DNA from: Nitrospirota bacterium
Lineage (GTDB): Bacteria; JACPQY01
Assembly: GCA_016180645.1 (NCBI GenBank)
Contig: JACPAV010000031.1
Coordinates: 1 to 37,435, forward strand
Direction of reading: 5' to 3'
DNA: 37,435 nucleotides
A program made the translations under genes and the position numbers. Of the stretch, positions 1 to 7,081 are shown one piece after another. The notes below the pieces were generated by a model. It made no database searches, was not told the DNA's origin, and worked only from the letters and a program-made list of their open reading frames with translations. Every line of letters begins with the position of its first letter. Within the stretch, counting starts at the first letter, position 1.

Positions 1-70
1 GGCAGCCGCCTCCATCGGTGCAGGAGGCGAAGAGGGTGAGTAGTAAGAGGCAAGTGGTGAGTGAGCGGAC
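1..70 (-). CDS. partial lipoprotein N-terminus, cut by window edge
   Basis: On the minus strand the codons from 70 down to 2 read VRSLTTC, then a leucine-rich stretch, then LFASC followed by TDGGG. This looks like a lipoprotein signal peptide: arginine n-region, hydrophobic core, and a lipobox with the lipidated Cys codon at 20-22. The body of the protein lies left of position 1. No ATG, GTG or TTG is found in frame: the codon expected to be Met (68-70) is GTC, and a palindromic repeat begins at the next base, 71. Either the repeat removed the start codon or an unusual start is used. The hydrophobic pattern could be chance, so the call is tentative. Confidence 0.3.
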
Positions 71-93
71 GCGGGCGTAAAGCCCGCGCCTAC
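71..93 (-). repeat. REP-like palindrome with GTAG head
   Basis: On the minus strand this reads GTAG followed by a GC-rich stem; the perfect 6-bp arms are at 71-76 and 82-87 around a 5-nt loop. A GTAG tetranucleotide 5' of a hairpin is the hallmark of REP sequences. It abuts the predicted lipoprotein start directly. Confidence 0.6.
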
Positions 94-120
94 CAAGATT
101 TATCGGCGAGGGAGGATCAG

Positions 121-207
121 TTCTCCGGGGTTCTCCGGGGTTCTCCGGGGTTCTCCGGGGTTCTCCGGGGTTCTCCGGGGTTCTCCGGGGTTCTCCGGGG
201 TTCTCCG
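121..207. repeat. 10-bp tandem repeat, about 8.7 copies
   Basis: The unit TTCTCCGGGG is repeated eight times without a mismatch (121-200), followed by a 7-nt partial copy. The open frames crossing it have repetitive low-complexity translations and no other support, so the array is taken as intergenic. Apart from this array, 94-515 holds only the palindrome pair at 359-460; I see no gene there. Confidence 0.95.
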
Positions 208-358
208 ATGCTCCCCATGCCGTACCCTCCAAGCATCATTCCACACGAGATGACGCATGAAGCCACTGTTACCCCACGCTCCTCAGGCTGTCAAGAACAA
301 ACGACACGAAAAATTCAGGCCCGTGACAGGGTGTTAGTTATCTATCGGCAATTGTGGC

Positions 359-460
359 GGCCCTTTCCGCCTATCGTGGACATCCTGTCCACCCAAAAGG
401 TCGAAAGGACCGTTCCCATCACGGTCACGGCCCTTTCCGCACATTGTGGACATCCTGTCC
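359..460. repeat. direct repeat pair carrying a GTGGACA palindrome
   Basis: Two copies of a 32-nt sequence (359-390 and 429-460) lie 70 bp apart with only a few differences. The first contains a perfect inverted repeat, GTGGACA (376-382) and TGTCCAC (386-392) around TCC; in the second the right arm is interrupted by one base. They lie just past the 3' end of the minus-strand SDR gene, so they could act as its transcription terminator, but no T-tract is present. Confidence 0.6.
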
Positions 461-515
461 TCCACAAGGGTCGCCCCCTCCGCCACGCACCGGGGGCGGC
501 AAGATGTACAGGTAT

Positions 516-1271
516 TCAGATGGTAGCACCGCCGTCGAGGACGAGGGTGTGGCCCGTGATGTAGGCGGATTCTGATGAAAGCAAATAGCATGCGGCGGCA
601 GCTACTTCCTCCGGGTCGCCCATCCGATCCAGAGGGGTGTGTTTCATGACTTCGCTGTAGATCGCCTCGTTCTCCCAGAGAGCCGAGGAGAGTTTCGTCT
701 TGATGAGTCCCGGCGCGATCGCGTTCACGCGGATTTTCCGGGAGGCCAATTCGAAGGCCATCGTCTTGGTCAAGTGGATGACGGCCGCCTTGCTGACCGA
801 GTACACGCCAAGTCCCGGCATGGGACGGAGGCCGGCGGTGGACGAGACGTTGACGATGGCGCCCCCTTCGGTCATGTGGGCCACGGCAAACTTCGACATG
901 AGAAAGTAGCCGCGCACGTTCAGTCCGAAAATCTTGTCCCACACTTCCACGCTCGTATCGAGCAGCATGGACATGGTGGGGTTCGTTCCCGCGTTGTTCA
1001 CGAGACAATCGATGCGGCCGAAGGTCGAATGGGCGGTCTCCACAAGTCGCTGGATCTCTTCCTCACGCCCGACATGCGCCGGATGGACAAGGATCTCGGC
1101 TCCATCGCGCTTGATTTCGTCCGCTGCCGCGCGAAGCTCCGGTTCCTTTCGGCTCGTCAGGACGAGTTTCGCGCCTCCCGCCGCCAATCCCGCGGCAATG
1201 GCCTTCCCGATGCCCCGCGAGGCCCCCGTCACGATCGCGACTTTGTTCTTGAAATCATAGATCTTGCTCAT
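516..1271 (-). CDS. SDR-family NAD(P)-dependent oxidoreductase
   Basis: A classical short-chain dehydrogenase/reductase of 251 aa, the usual length. The Rossmann nucleotide-binding motif TGASRGIG is at residues 15-22, NNAG at 92-95, and the catalytic set N118, S144, Y157 and K161 (YSVSK) is complete. The C-terminus ends in the usual YITGHTLVLDGG strand. The fold is FabG-like and the protein probably reduces a carbonyl or oxidises a secondary alcohol in the cytoplasm; the substrate cannot be read from sequence. It carries no acyl-carrier-protein operon context: it stands alone, with repeat-filled DNA on both sides. The start is supported by an AAAGGA Shine-Dalgarno about 7 nt upstream of the ATG at 1269-1271. 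Family call secure, substrate unknown. Confidence 0.93.
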   Translation of the reverse strand: MSKIYDFKNKVAIVTGASRGIGKAIAAGLAAGGAKLVLTSRKEPELRAAADEIKRDGAEILVHPAHVGREEEIQRLVETAHSTFGRIDCLVNNAGTNPTMSMLLDTSVEVWDKIFGLNVRGYFLMSKFAVAHMTEGGAIVNVSSTAGLRPMPGLGVYSVSKAAVIHLTKTMAFELASRKIRVNAIAPGLIKTKLSSALWENEAIYSEVMKHTPLDRMGDPEEVAAAACYLLSSESAYITGHTLVLDGGATI

Positions 1272-1312
1272 GTGTATTCCTTTCGAAGTTATCAGCGGTC
1301 AGGCCGACAAGA

Positions 1313-1336
1313 GGGCGGGGTGAACCCCGCCCCTAC
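1313..1336 (-). repeat. REP-like palindrome with GTAG head
   Basis: Perfect 8-bp arms GGGCGGGG (1313-1320) and CCCCGCCC (1325-1332) enclose a 4-nt loop and are followed by CTAC, i.e. GTAG at the 5' side on the minus strand. It lies in the intergenic DNA upstream of the SDR gene. Confidence 0.7.
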
Positions 1337-1377
1337 GAAACGCCTCCCTACACGCAAAAACTTTTGCCGGGCGGCTT

Positions 1378-1526
1378 AGAGTGCGTCCGGACATGTCCAG
1401 AAATGCCAAATGAGCCGGTTCGTTGCCTGGGAGCAAGCAGCGTGTAGGGGAGCAGCTTTAGCTGCTCCCAAGCAGGGAGGACCTGAATGTCCTCCCCTAC
1501 GGCAGGTGAGTTTCCGGACGCACTCT
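1378..1526. mobile_element. MITE-like element with 13-bp terminal inverted repeats and an internal REP doublet
   Basis: AGAGTGCGTCCGG at 1378-1390 is the exact reverse complement of 1514-1526. The 149-bp interval encodes nothing. It holds a palindrome GGACATGTCC (1389-1398) and a REP doublet at 1444-1500: GTAG, a hairpin, a short spacer, a second hairpin, CTAC. The same doublet design recurs at 34442-34500. The right end coincides with the stop codon of the degraded gene at 1526-2108. No clear target-site duplication was found. It could be a non-autonomous transposable element or a chance stacking of smaller repeats. Confidence 0.5.
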
Positions 1527-2108
1527 TAGTGGACCCGCCGCCAGCTTTCACGAGGCACACGGCGTTTCAGTTCCGGATGAAGTATCCGTGCCAATATCTC
1601 GACGCCGTCCACGATGCCGGGACCCGGACAGGCGAAATACCGCTCATCCAACACGAAGACGGGTTTCCCCGAACGGTAGGGCAAGCGGCCGGCCCGCCAC
1701 CACCTTTCGCTCCGTAACTTTCCCGACGAGATTGATGTCAAACAGCACATCGGCAAGGTTTTTCGGGGACAGGGAGAGCACCTTGGGCCTTACGGGAAGC
1801 CGGTGCAATTCGCGATTCAGCTCCGGGGTTGTCAAAGAACACACGTGGCAAAGGTCCTGAGTGATGATCACGTCGGGGCCGGCCTTGGCGAGAAACTCCC
1901 AGTCCAGATCGTAGAGCGGCTGATGATTATTCATCATCTCCCGGACCTCCGCATCGATCTGCGCGCCGTTGCCGTTCCCCACCCGCGCGCGCAGGACCAC
2001 GCGCTTGCCCTTCACGTAGCACTTGTCCGTCACACCGATGAGGGATTTCTCCAGGCCAAGCTTCCGCAGAATTTCCGTCGCGGACGGGAGGAGCGAGACG
2101 ATTTTCAT
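1526..2108 (-). pseudogene. BtuF/TroA-type substrate-binding protein, internally deleted and frameshifted
   Basis: The frame starting at 2108 (MKIVSLLPSATEI) matches the N-terminus of the cobalamin-binding/BtuF-like family and runs to GKVTERK, including the family-typical ITQDLCHVC segment. It then stops at 1644 in a frame that no longer makes sense. In another frame, 1526 to about 1700 encodes the family's C-terminal part: VFVLDERYFACPGPGIVDG and EILARILHPEL. Family members are about 250-300 aa; the middle lobe and interdomain helix are missing here, so this is a deletion plus a frameshift, not a simple sequencing slip. It has no lipoprotein signal. It lies 9 nt after the DUF4340 gene and may once have been the last gene of that operon. 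Confidence 0.65.
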
Positions 2109-2117
2109 GCGAACGCG

Positions 2118-3431
2118 CTACTTCTTCAAATCGGAGGGGGCTTGGCTCAGGGTAGTGAGATTGGTCTCCGGGACGAGGTAGACAAGCGGTGAGCCTCCAA
2201 GAGTGACGTGTATCTTCCCATCCTTGGCCTTGCTGCCCCAGAGGAATTCTTTTCTTGATCCGTCCTTGAGGACGAACGTCGACTTGAGCCGCCGGTCCTT
2301 GAATCCGTAGCCTTTCTTGGCTTCATCGTAGATCGCTTGATCCGCTTTGAGGTTCGCAATGGTGGAGCACACTTCCTGCGCGACTTCCTTCTTGGCGTCC
2401 GCTTTTTCAGGAGCGACCAACTCCCAGTCCCCGTTGTCTTTCTTCTTCGCGGTCAGCGTCTGTTTATGCTCCAATGTGAATTCCGTGATGTCATCCGGCG
2501 AATTCCGGAGTAGCCGTTTCTCGTAGAGCTCGTCGATCGGCTTGCGCAGGCCGAGCACGACCCCCTCGGAAATCTTGAATACGTTCGCTCCGTCGTCCAC
2601 CTGGCCGCGGTAGTGGCTCTGATCTTTCTCGCGCGAGAAAATCGCTTTTCGCTTTCGGCCGTCCTTCAGGGTGATTTCCACCATTCCCACCGGCGCGGTG
2701 AGAGTCGTTCCTTCCGGCTCGAAGTCCGTGAAGCTGAAATTGACCAGGTTGGAGGCGATACCATTGAGAACATCCGCATCCGCCGGCGCCTTGTGCGGCT
2801 CCAGGATTTGCCAATGGGAGTCATCCATTCGCTGGAGCGCGGTAGCTTTTCCTTCCCAAGACAACGACAACCGGTCGATCTCGTTCTGCGTGAATGAGAA
2901 AAGTTTCTTATCGAGCCAGTCGGAAGGCGCCGACCGGAGAGTGCTGCGAATGGGGGCGGAAACGCGATACACTTCATCCTTTCCCGACACCCGGAGAAAC
3001 GTCCGGCCACCCGGATCCGTCTTGCCGATGATGATGTCCAGCGCCCCTTCCCCCTTGGGGCCTCCGCCTTTGATCTCAGTTCCCTTCACCTCGCTCACCT
3101 CGAACACGTCGTGCTTGCTCTTGTTGCGCGACGCCACCTCGCCTTCCTTGAGTTGACCGAGCTGATCGAGAAGGTTTTTCACAGCGGTCTCTTCCGCCTT
3201 GTAGTTCCGTACGGTTTTGACCTTCCACCCTTCCGCTTCACGAACCAGTTCCGTAGTGCCCGAAGGCGACTTGATTTGGAGTGACGACCACAGCTTCGTA
3301 TCGACCGACTTGAGGATCTCGACACGGCCCGATGTCTCTTTTTCGAACAGGCCCATCGGGTCCTGCACAAAAAACGCGGTGGCGCCGAGGATGACGATGG
3401 CTCCCGCCAGGAGGAGGTAGATCTTCTTCAT
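2118..3431 (-). CDS. DUF4340 membrane-anchored protein of a Gld-type ABC operon
   Basis: A 437-aa protein with one N-terminal membrane segment (residues 5-22, LLLAGAIVILG) and a long outward-facing part made of repeated short modules, in which KDGRKRKA and KDGSRKEF mark the same strand-turn-strand unit. This matches DUF4340, which regularly follows GldG-like genes in bacterial operons for gliding-type ABC exporters. Its role is unproven; it probably forms the periplasmic part of the complex. Its ATG overlaps the stop of the GldG-like gene by one base (TGATG at 3429-3433), so the two are likely translated together. The family call rests on architecture and context as much as on sequence. Confidence 0.75.
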   Translation of the reverse strand: MKKIYLLLAGAIVILGATAFFVQDPMGLFEKETSGRVEILKSVDTKLWSSLQIKSPSGTTELVREAEGWKVKTVRNYKAEETAVKNLLDQLGQLKEGEVASRNKSKHDVFEVSEVKGTEIKGGGPKGEGALDIIIGKTDPGGRTFLRVSGKDEVYRVSAPIRSTLRSAPSDWLDKKLFSFTQNEIDRLSLSWEGKATALQRMDDSHWQILEPHKAPADADVLNGIASNLVNFSFTDFEPEGTTLTAPVGMVEITLKDGRKRKAIFSREKDQSHYRGQVDDGANVFKISEGVVLGLRKPIDELYEKRLLRNSPDDITEFTLEHKQTLTAKKKDNGDWELVAPEKADAKKEVAQEVCSTIANLKADQAIYDEAKKGYGFKDRRLKSTFVLKDGSRKEFLWGSKAKDGKIHVTLGGSPLVYLVPETNLTTLSQAPSDLKK

Positions 3432-5053
3432 CAGGAGGCGGCGGAGGCCTGTTCGCGGAGCTGGGCGTATATTTTTTGCTCGCGCTTGCGCAGATAGTAG
3501 CGAAGGAGGCCGTAGGCAATCAGGAGGAAGGGCACCAAGACCGTGACCAGTATCTTGATCGTCATCCGTTCGTTCTCGGTGGTTTCCCGGAGAGGGCGGT
3601 CCACGCCCACCTTCGAGCGGATGCCGATCAGATCCTCCCCCAGGGTAACCCAGTCAACCAGGTTCATCATGAACTGGACATTCCCTCCCGTGCTCCGATC
3701 ACGAAGGGCTTGATTGGCCAGGAATTCCGAATCGCCGATGACGACGACTTTGCCGCTGGACGTTTCTTCCAAGACCGACCGGCTTTCCTGAACCGACTTC
3801 CCGGGGATCGGGGGCGGGGTCTTCCCTGCGTAGAAACTCTTGAACTTTCCCGTCAGCGCGGCGGCGATCACGAACGATTTGCGATCTCCGGTCGGCGACT
3901 GCTGGGGGCCCACGTTGAACCACCCGCCCTGCTGGGACCAGGCTTTGTCCGTGGTGGAGAGGAGCTCCTCCACTTTCAGGCCTTCCTCCGTCTTCTTGAG
4001 GAGGTCGAGTGAGCTGGCCCAATACAGGAGGATCGACTCCACGCCTTTCACCGCCGGATTCTCTTTCGACATTCCGGTGGGAAGCACCTTGATGAAGAAC
4101 GGATAGGGCACGGTGAAGTTGTAGTAGCCCTGCGAGAATGAGGCCATGCCGGCGCTCACATCCTCCACCAGGTTTGTGTTCACGCGCACACCGTAGTGTT
4201 CCAGGAGGTCGCCCAAATTGTGCGGCTTGGGGTTGGCCATGAACGTTTTCTTGTCCAAATCGACCGGATCGAGCAGGAAGACCACGGATTTTCCCTGCAT
4301 GAGGAACTGGTCGATTTCGAACTTGTCCTGGTCCTTCAGATCCTTCGGGGAGGCCACGATCAAGGTGTCCGTTGTGGCCGGGAGGGGAACGCCGCTGCTG
4401 GTGTCGTGGGTGTCCACGCGGTAGGACTGATCGAGGACCATTTTGAAATGCTGATAGTCGTCTTGGAGGTCTTTCTCACCGTGTCCCGTCAGGAAGGTTA
4501 GGCCGTGGTCCTTCTCCGACATGACGCGAAGGATGGCCGACATCAAATCGTATTCCATGTTGGTAATGTCTTTGACGAACGGAATCGCCTGGGACTTATC
4601 CAGGTAGAAGACGCCCATGCCGATGTACGCCTTGAGGGCTTCCAACTTGTCTTTGGTACGGACCGTGAGGGAGAGCGGTTGGATCCCGAGTTGATTCACA
4701 TCGGTCCGGGCCTCGTCGCTGTTGTCCGGGTCCAAGAATCGGTATTGGAGCTTGCCGCGGGAGTGGGCGCGGAATTCGCCAAGGATGTCCCGGGTGCTGC
4801 GTTCCAGACCGGCGAGTTCGGGTGGGAGCTTCTTGGAGTAGTAGACCTTGATCGTGACGACGTCATCGAGCGAGCGGAGTTTCTTCTTGGTCGAATCGGA
4901 CAGGGTGTACATGTTCTTGTCCGTCAGGTCCGCCCGGAAGAACAACCGCAGAGAGACCAAGTTCGCGAGGAAAAGAACGGCGGCGGCCAGAAACGTCAGG
5001 AGCGAGTATTGCCCTATGGTCTTGTATTTCCGACGCGCCTTTACCCCGCCCAT
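3431..5053 (-). CDS. GldG-like ABC transporter auxiliary membrane protein
   Basis: A 540-aa protein with an N-terminal membrane helix (about residues 15-38), a large soluble region and a C-terminal helix (ILVTVLVPFLLIAYGLL) followed by a basic tail. The region after the first helix (DLTDKNMYTLSDSTKK) and the segment LTFLTGHGEKDL are typical of GldG/ABC-2 auxiliary proteins. In the Gld family these work with an ATPase (GldA) and permease (GldF); in most bacteria the cargo is unknown. The start is placed at the ATG at 5051-5053 because it lies within the last codons of the upstream GIY-YIG gene (13-nt overlap), and the protein then opens with a basic stretch directly before the first helix. An upstream in-frame start would overlap that gene much further. 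Confidence 0.82.
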   Translation of the reverse strand: MGGVKARRKYKTIGQYSLLTFLAAAVLFLANLVSLRLFFRADLTDKNMYTLSDSTKKKLRSLDDVVTIKVYYSKKLPPELAGLERSTRDILGEFRAHSRGKLQYRFLDPDNSDEARTDVNQLGIQPLSLTVRTKDKLEALKAYIGMGVFYLDKSQAIPFVKDITNMEYDLMSAILRVMSEKDHGLTFLTGHGEKDLQDDYQHFKMVLDQSYRVDTHDTSSGVPLPATTDTLIVASPKDLKDQDKFEIDQFLMQGKSVVFLLDPVDLDKKTFMANPKPHNLGDLLEHYGVRVNTNLVEDVSAGMASFSQGYYNFTVPYPFFIKVLPTGMSKENPAVKGVESILLYWASSLDLLKKTEEGLKVEELLSTTDKAWSQQGGWFNVGPQQSPTGDRKSFVIAAALTGKFKSFYAGKTPPPIPGKSVQESRSVLEETSSGKVVVIGDSEFLANQALRDRSTGGNVQFMMNLVDWVTLGEDLIGIRSKVGVDRPLRETTENERMTIKILVTVLVPFLLIAYGLLRYYLRKREQKIYAQLREQASAAS

Positions 5054-5340
5054 GCCGTCAACGTACCTTTCAATCTTGATTTCAATCGGGCCATAGTGCT
5101 CCCAAAATATTTCAGGTGCTTCTCCCGCCGCCACGCGTCGTCCGCCGACCGGAACCCTTCAAAGTAAATTAGCTCAAGGGGTCGCATTCGCTTGGTCGTC
5201 ACACTTTTCCCCCTGGAATGTTCTTCCAGCCGTCTTCTCAAATTGTTCGTGCACCCAATGTAGAATTTGTCGGTCGCCCTGCTGCGAAGCAGGTATACAT
5301 AGTGCCACCTCGATTCGGCATGGGCGGGGATCACCGCCAT
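5041..5340 (-). CDS. small GIY-YIG nuclease-domain protein
   Basis: A 99-aa stand-alone GIY-YIG domain. The motif appears as YVYLLRS (residues 14-20) and FYIGCTNN (26-33), followed by RRRLEEH with the conserved Arg, and a glutamate in RREKHLKYF as candidate metal ligand. Stand-alone proteins of this type (YhbQ/UPF0213-like) are common in bacteria and of unclear function; larger relatives are UvrC and homing endonucleases. Its ATG overlaps the end of the permease gene by 10 nt and its end overlaps the GldG-like start by 13 nt, so it is a full translational member of the ABC operon despite having no obvious link to transport. It may be a domesticated or invading nuclease gene. Confidence 0.88.
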   Translation of the reverse strand: MAVIPAHAESRWHYVYLLRSRATDKFYIGCTNNLRRRLEEHSRGKSVTTKRMRPLELIYFEGFRSADDAWRREKHLKYFGSTMARLKSRLKGTLTAWAG

Positions 5341-6047
5341 CGCCGCACCTCGATCGCGTATGTATTGAGGAGCAAGCCCAGGATCATGATCGAAAGGAAA
5401 TAGAGCACATCCCTTGAATCCAACAGGCCGCGCGCCACGTTTTCGTAGTGGCTCGACACACCCAGGAAGGAGGCGGCCGACACGAGGAAGCCCGGCAGCG
5501 CGGACAGGATGATGTCGTCGCTCAAGACATAGAGGAAGAACAGCGAGAGCGCGGTGAGAATGAACGCGATGATCTGGTTCTCGGTGATCGAGGAGAGGAA
5601 GCAGCCGACGGCGATGTAGGCGGACGCCATGAGCAACGCCCCCGCATAGCCGCCGAGGATCGGTCCCCAATCCGGGTCGCCGAGATACGCGACGGCCGCC
5701 GGGAGGGGGAACGACAGGGCCAGCGCGATCAGCACGAAGGCCACGCCGGCGACGAACTTTCCGAGCACGGACTGCACGGTGGTCACCGGAAAGCTCATGA
5801 GAAGCTCGAACGTGCCCATCTTCCGTTCCTCCGCCCAGAGGCGCATGGTCACGGCGGGGATGAACACCAGGAAGGTCCATGGGAGAAGGACGAAGAATGA
5901 CCGCATCTCGGCCTGGCCGAAGAGAAAGAAAGAACGGAAGAACAGCCAGGTGGAAAAAGCCAGAAACACGGTGATAAAAACGTAGGCGATCGGCGAGTTG
6001 AAATAGGTGAGGAACTCTCTTCGCGCGATGGCCCAGGTGGTCTTCAT
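5331..6047 (-). CDS. GldF-like ABC-2 transporter permease
   Basis: A 238-aa integral membrane protein with about six hydrophobic segments, the first preceded by ARREFLTYFNSPIAYVF and including the ABC-2 permease signature region RLWAEERKMGTFELLMS. This is the permease of GldF-type exporters. The gene starts 6 nt after the ATPase gene ends, so the pair is co-transcribed. The length and the EER-K-GT-ELL loop fit the family well. Cargo is unknown: in Bacteroidetes GldAFG supports gliding, but homologues occur in many non-gliding bacteria. Confidence 0.88.
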   Translation of the reverse strand: MKTTWAIARREFLTYFNSPIAYVFITVFLAFSTWLFFRSFFLFGQAEMRSFFVLLPWTFLVFIPAVTMRLWAEERKMGTFELLMSFPVTTVQSVLGKFVAGVAFVLIALALSFPLPAAVAYLGDPDWGPILGGYAGALLMASAYIAVGCFLSSITENQIIAFILTALSLFFLYVLSDDIILSALPGFLVSAASFLGVSSHYENVARGLLDSRDVLYFLSIMILGLLLNTYAIEVRRWR

Positions 6048-6053
6048 TTCGCC

Positions 6054-7001
6054 CTATTCCTTCGTCGTCAGTTTAAGGAAGATGTCTTCCAGGCTCGCCT
6101 GCTCGGCGTGGAGCTCTCGCAACGCCCATCCATTCTGCGAGGCGGCCTTGAAAATCAGCTCGGCGGTCTCCTCCGGTTCCGAGCAGCGAATTTCGTACCG
6201 TCCGATGCCATCCACCTTGATCCCCATCGAATCGGCGGCCGGCCGAACGTCGCTCACGCCCGAGATGGATCGAAGGTGCTGGAGCACCTGGGCTTCCTGC
6301 CCCCGGATTCTCGCGATGACCGTCCCTTTCGAGCCGACCCGATTCTGGAGCTCTCCCGTGTTGCCGATGGCCACGATGGAGCCCTCGTTGACAATGACCA
6401 CGCGTTCGCAGGTGGCGTGGACTTCAGGGAGGATGTGGGTCGAGAGAACGACGGTCTTTTCCTTGCCGAGCGACTTGATCAGCTCGCGGATCTCGATGAT
6501 CTGCTTGGGATCGAGCCCCGAGGTCGGTTCGTCGAGGATGAGAAGTTCGGGATCGTGGATCAGGGCCTGGGCCAGCCCCACGCGCTGACGGAAGCCCTTG
6601 GACAGTTCTCCAATCGACTTCTTGAGGACATTCTCCAGACCGCACTTCTTGATCATGATTTTCATGCGTTCGGCGCGCCGGCTCTTGGACAGTTTGCGGA
6701 CGTCACCGATGAAATCGAGGTAATCGGACACGACCATATCCTGGTACAGCGGATTCGTTTCCGGGAGGTATCCGATTTTCTTCTGGACCTCGATGGGATG
6801 TTCGAGAACGTCCACCCCTGCCACGGTGGCCTGACCGGCGGTGGGCTTGAGATAGCCCGTGAGAATGCGCATGGCCGTGGTTTTTCCCGCGCCGTTCGGC
6901 CCGAGAAATCCCACGATCTCGCCGCGGGAGATCTGAAACGAGATTCCCTTCAGCGCTGGGAACTCGCCGTAGTATTTCGAGAGTCCTTTCGCTTCGATCA
7001 T
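6054..7001 (-). CDS. GldA-like ABC transporter ATP-binding protein
   Basis: A 315-aa ATPase. Walker A GPNGAGKT is at residues 34-41, the signature region reads LSKGFRQRVGLAQAL, Walker B is LLILDEP, and the switch His lies in VVLSTHILPEV. After the nucleotide-binding domain there is a C-terminal regulatory part of about 90 residues, as usual in GldA/CcmA-type ABC-2 ATPases. The ATG at 6999-7001 is chosen because MIEAKGLSKYYG is the normal beginning of this fold; the frame is open further upstream, but those residues look unrelated. It is the first gene of the ABC operon and lies 80 nt after the ThyX-like gene on the same strand. Confidence 0.9.
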   Translation of the reverse strand: MIEAKGLSKYYGEFPALKGISFQISRGEIVGFLGPNGAGKTTAMRILTGYLKPTAGQATVAGVDVLEHPIEVQKKIGYLPETNPLYQDMVVSDYLDFIGDVRKLSKSRRAERMKIMIKKCGLENVLKKSIGELSKGFRQRVGLAQALIHDPELLILDEPTSGLDPKQIIEIRELIKSLGKEKTVVLSTHILPEVHATCERVVIVNEGSIVAIGNTGELQNRVGSKGTVIARIRGQEAQVLQHLRSISGVSDVRPAADSMGIKVDGIGRYEIRCSEPEETAELIFKAASQNGWALRELHAEQASLEDIFLKLTTKE

Positions 7002-7081
7002 GATTTCAGTACTTCGGATGAGGGATTTTATGAATTTGTCACCCCTTGTCAAATGGCCGCGCGCCATCGGGGGGGAAGGGA

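Noticed and set aside
121-207. A CRISPR array or coding repeat protein at the TTCTCCGGGG tandem
   Set aside because: The unit is only 10 bp with no spacers; the translated repeats have no signal or domain and no other support.
639-1379. Long plus-strand open frame opposite the SDR gene
   Set aside because: It is the antisense shadow of a gene with all catalytic motifs on the minus strand.
5341-5880. N-terminal extension of the GIY-YIG gene up to 5880
   Set aside because: That part overlaps the permease in another frame and is Arg/His/Pro-rich nonsense; the domain begins at the ATG at 5340.
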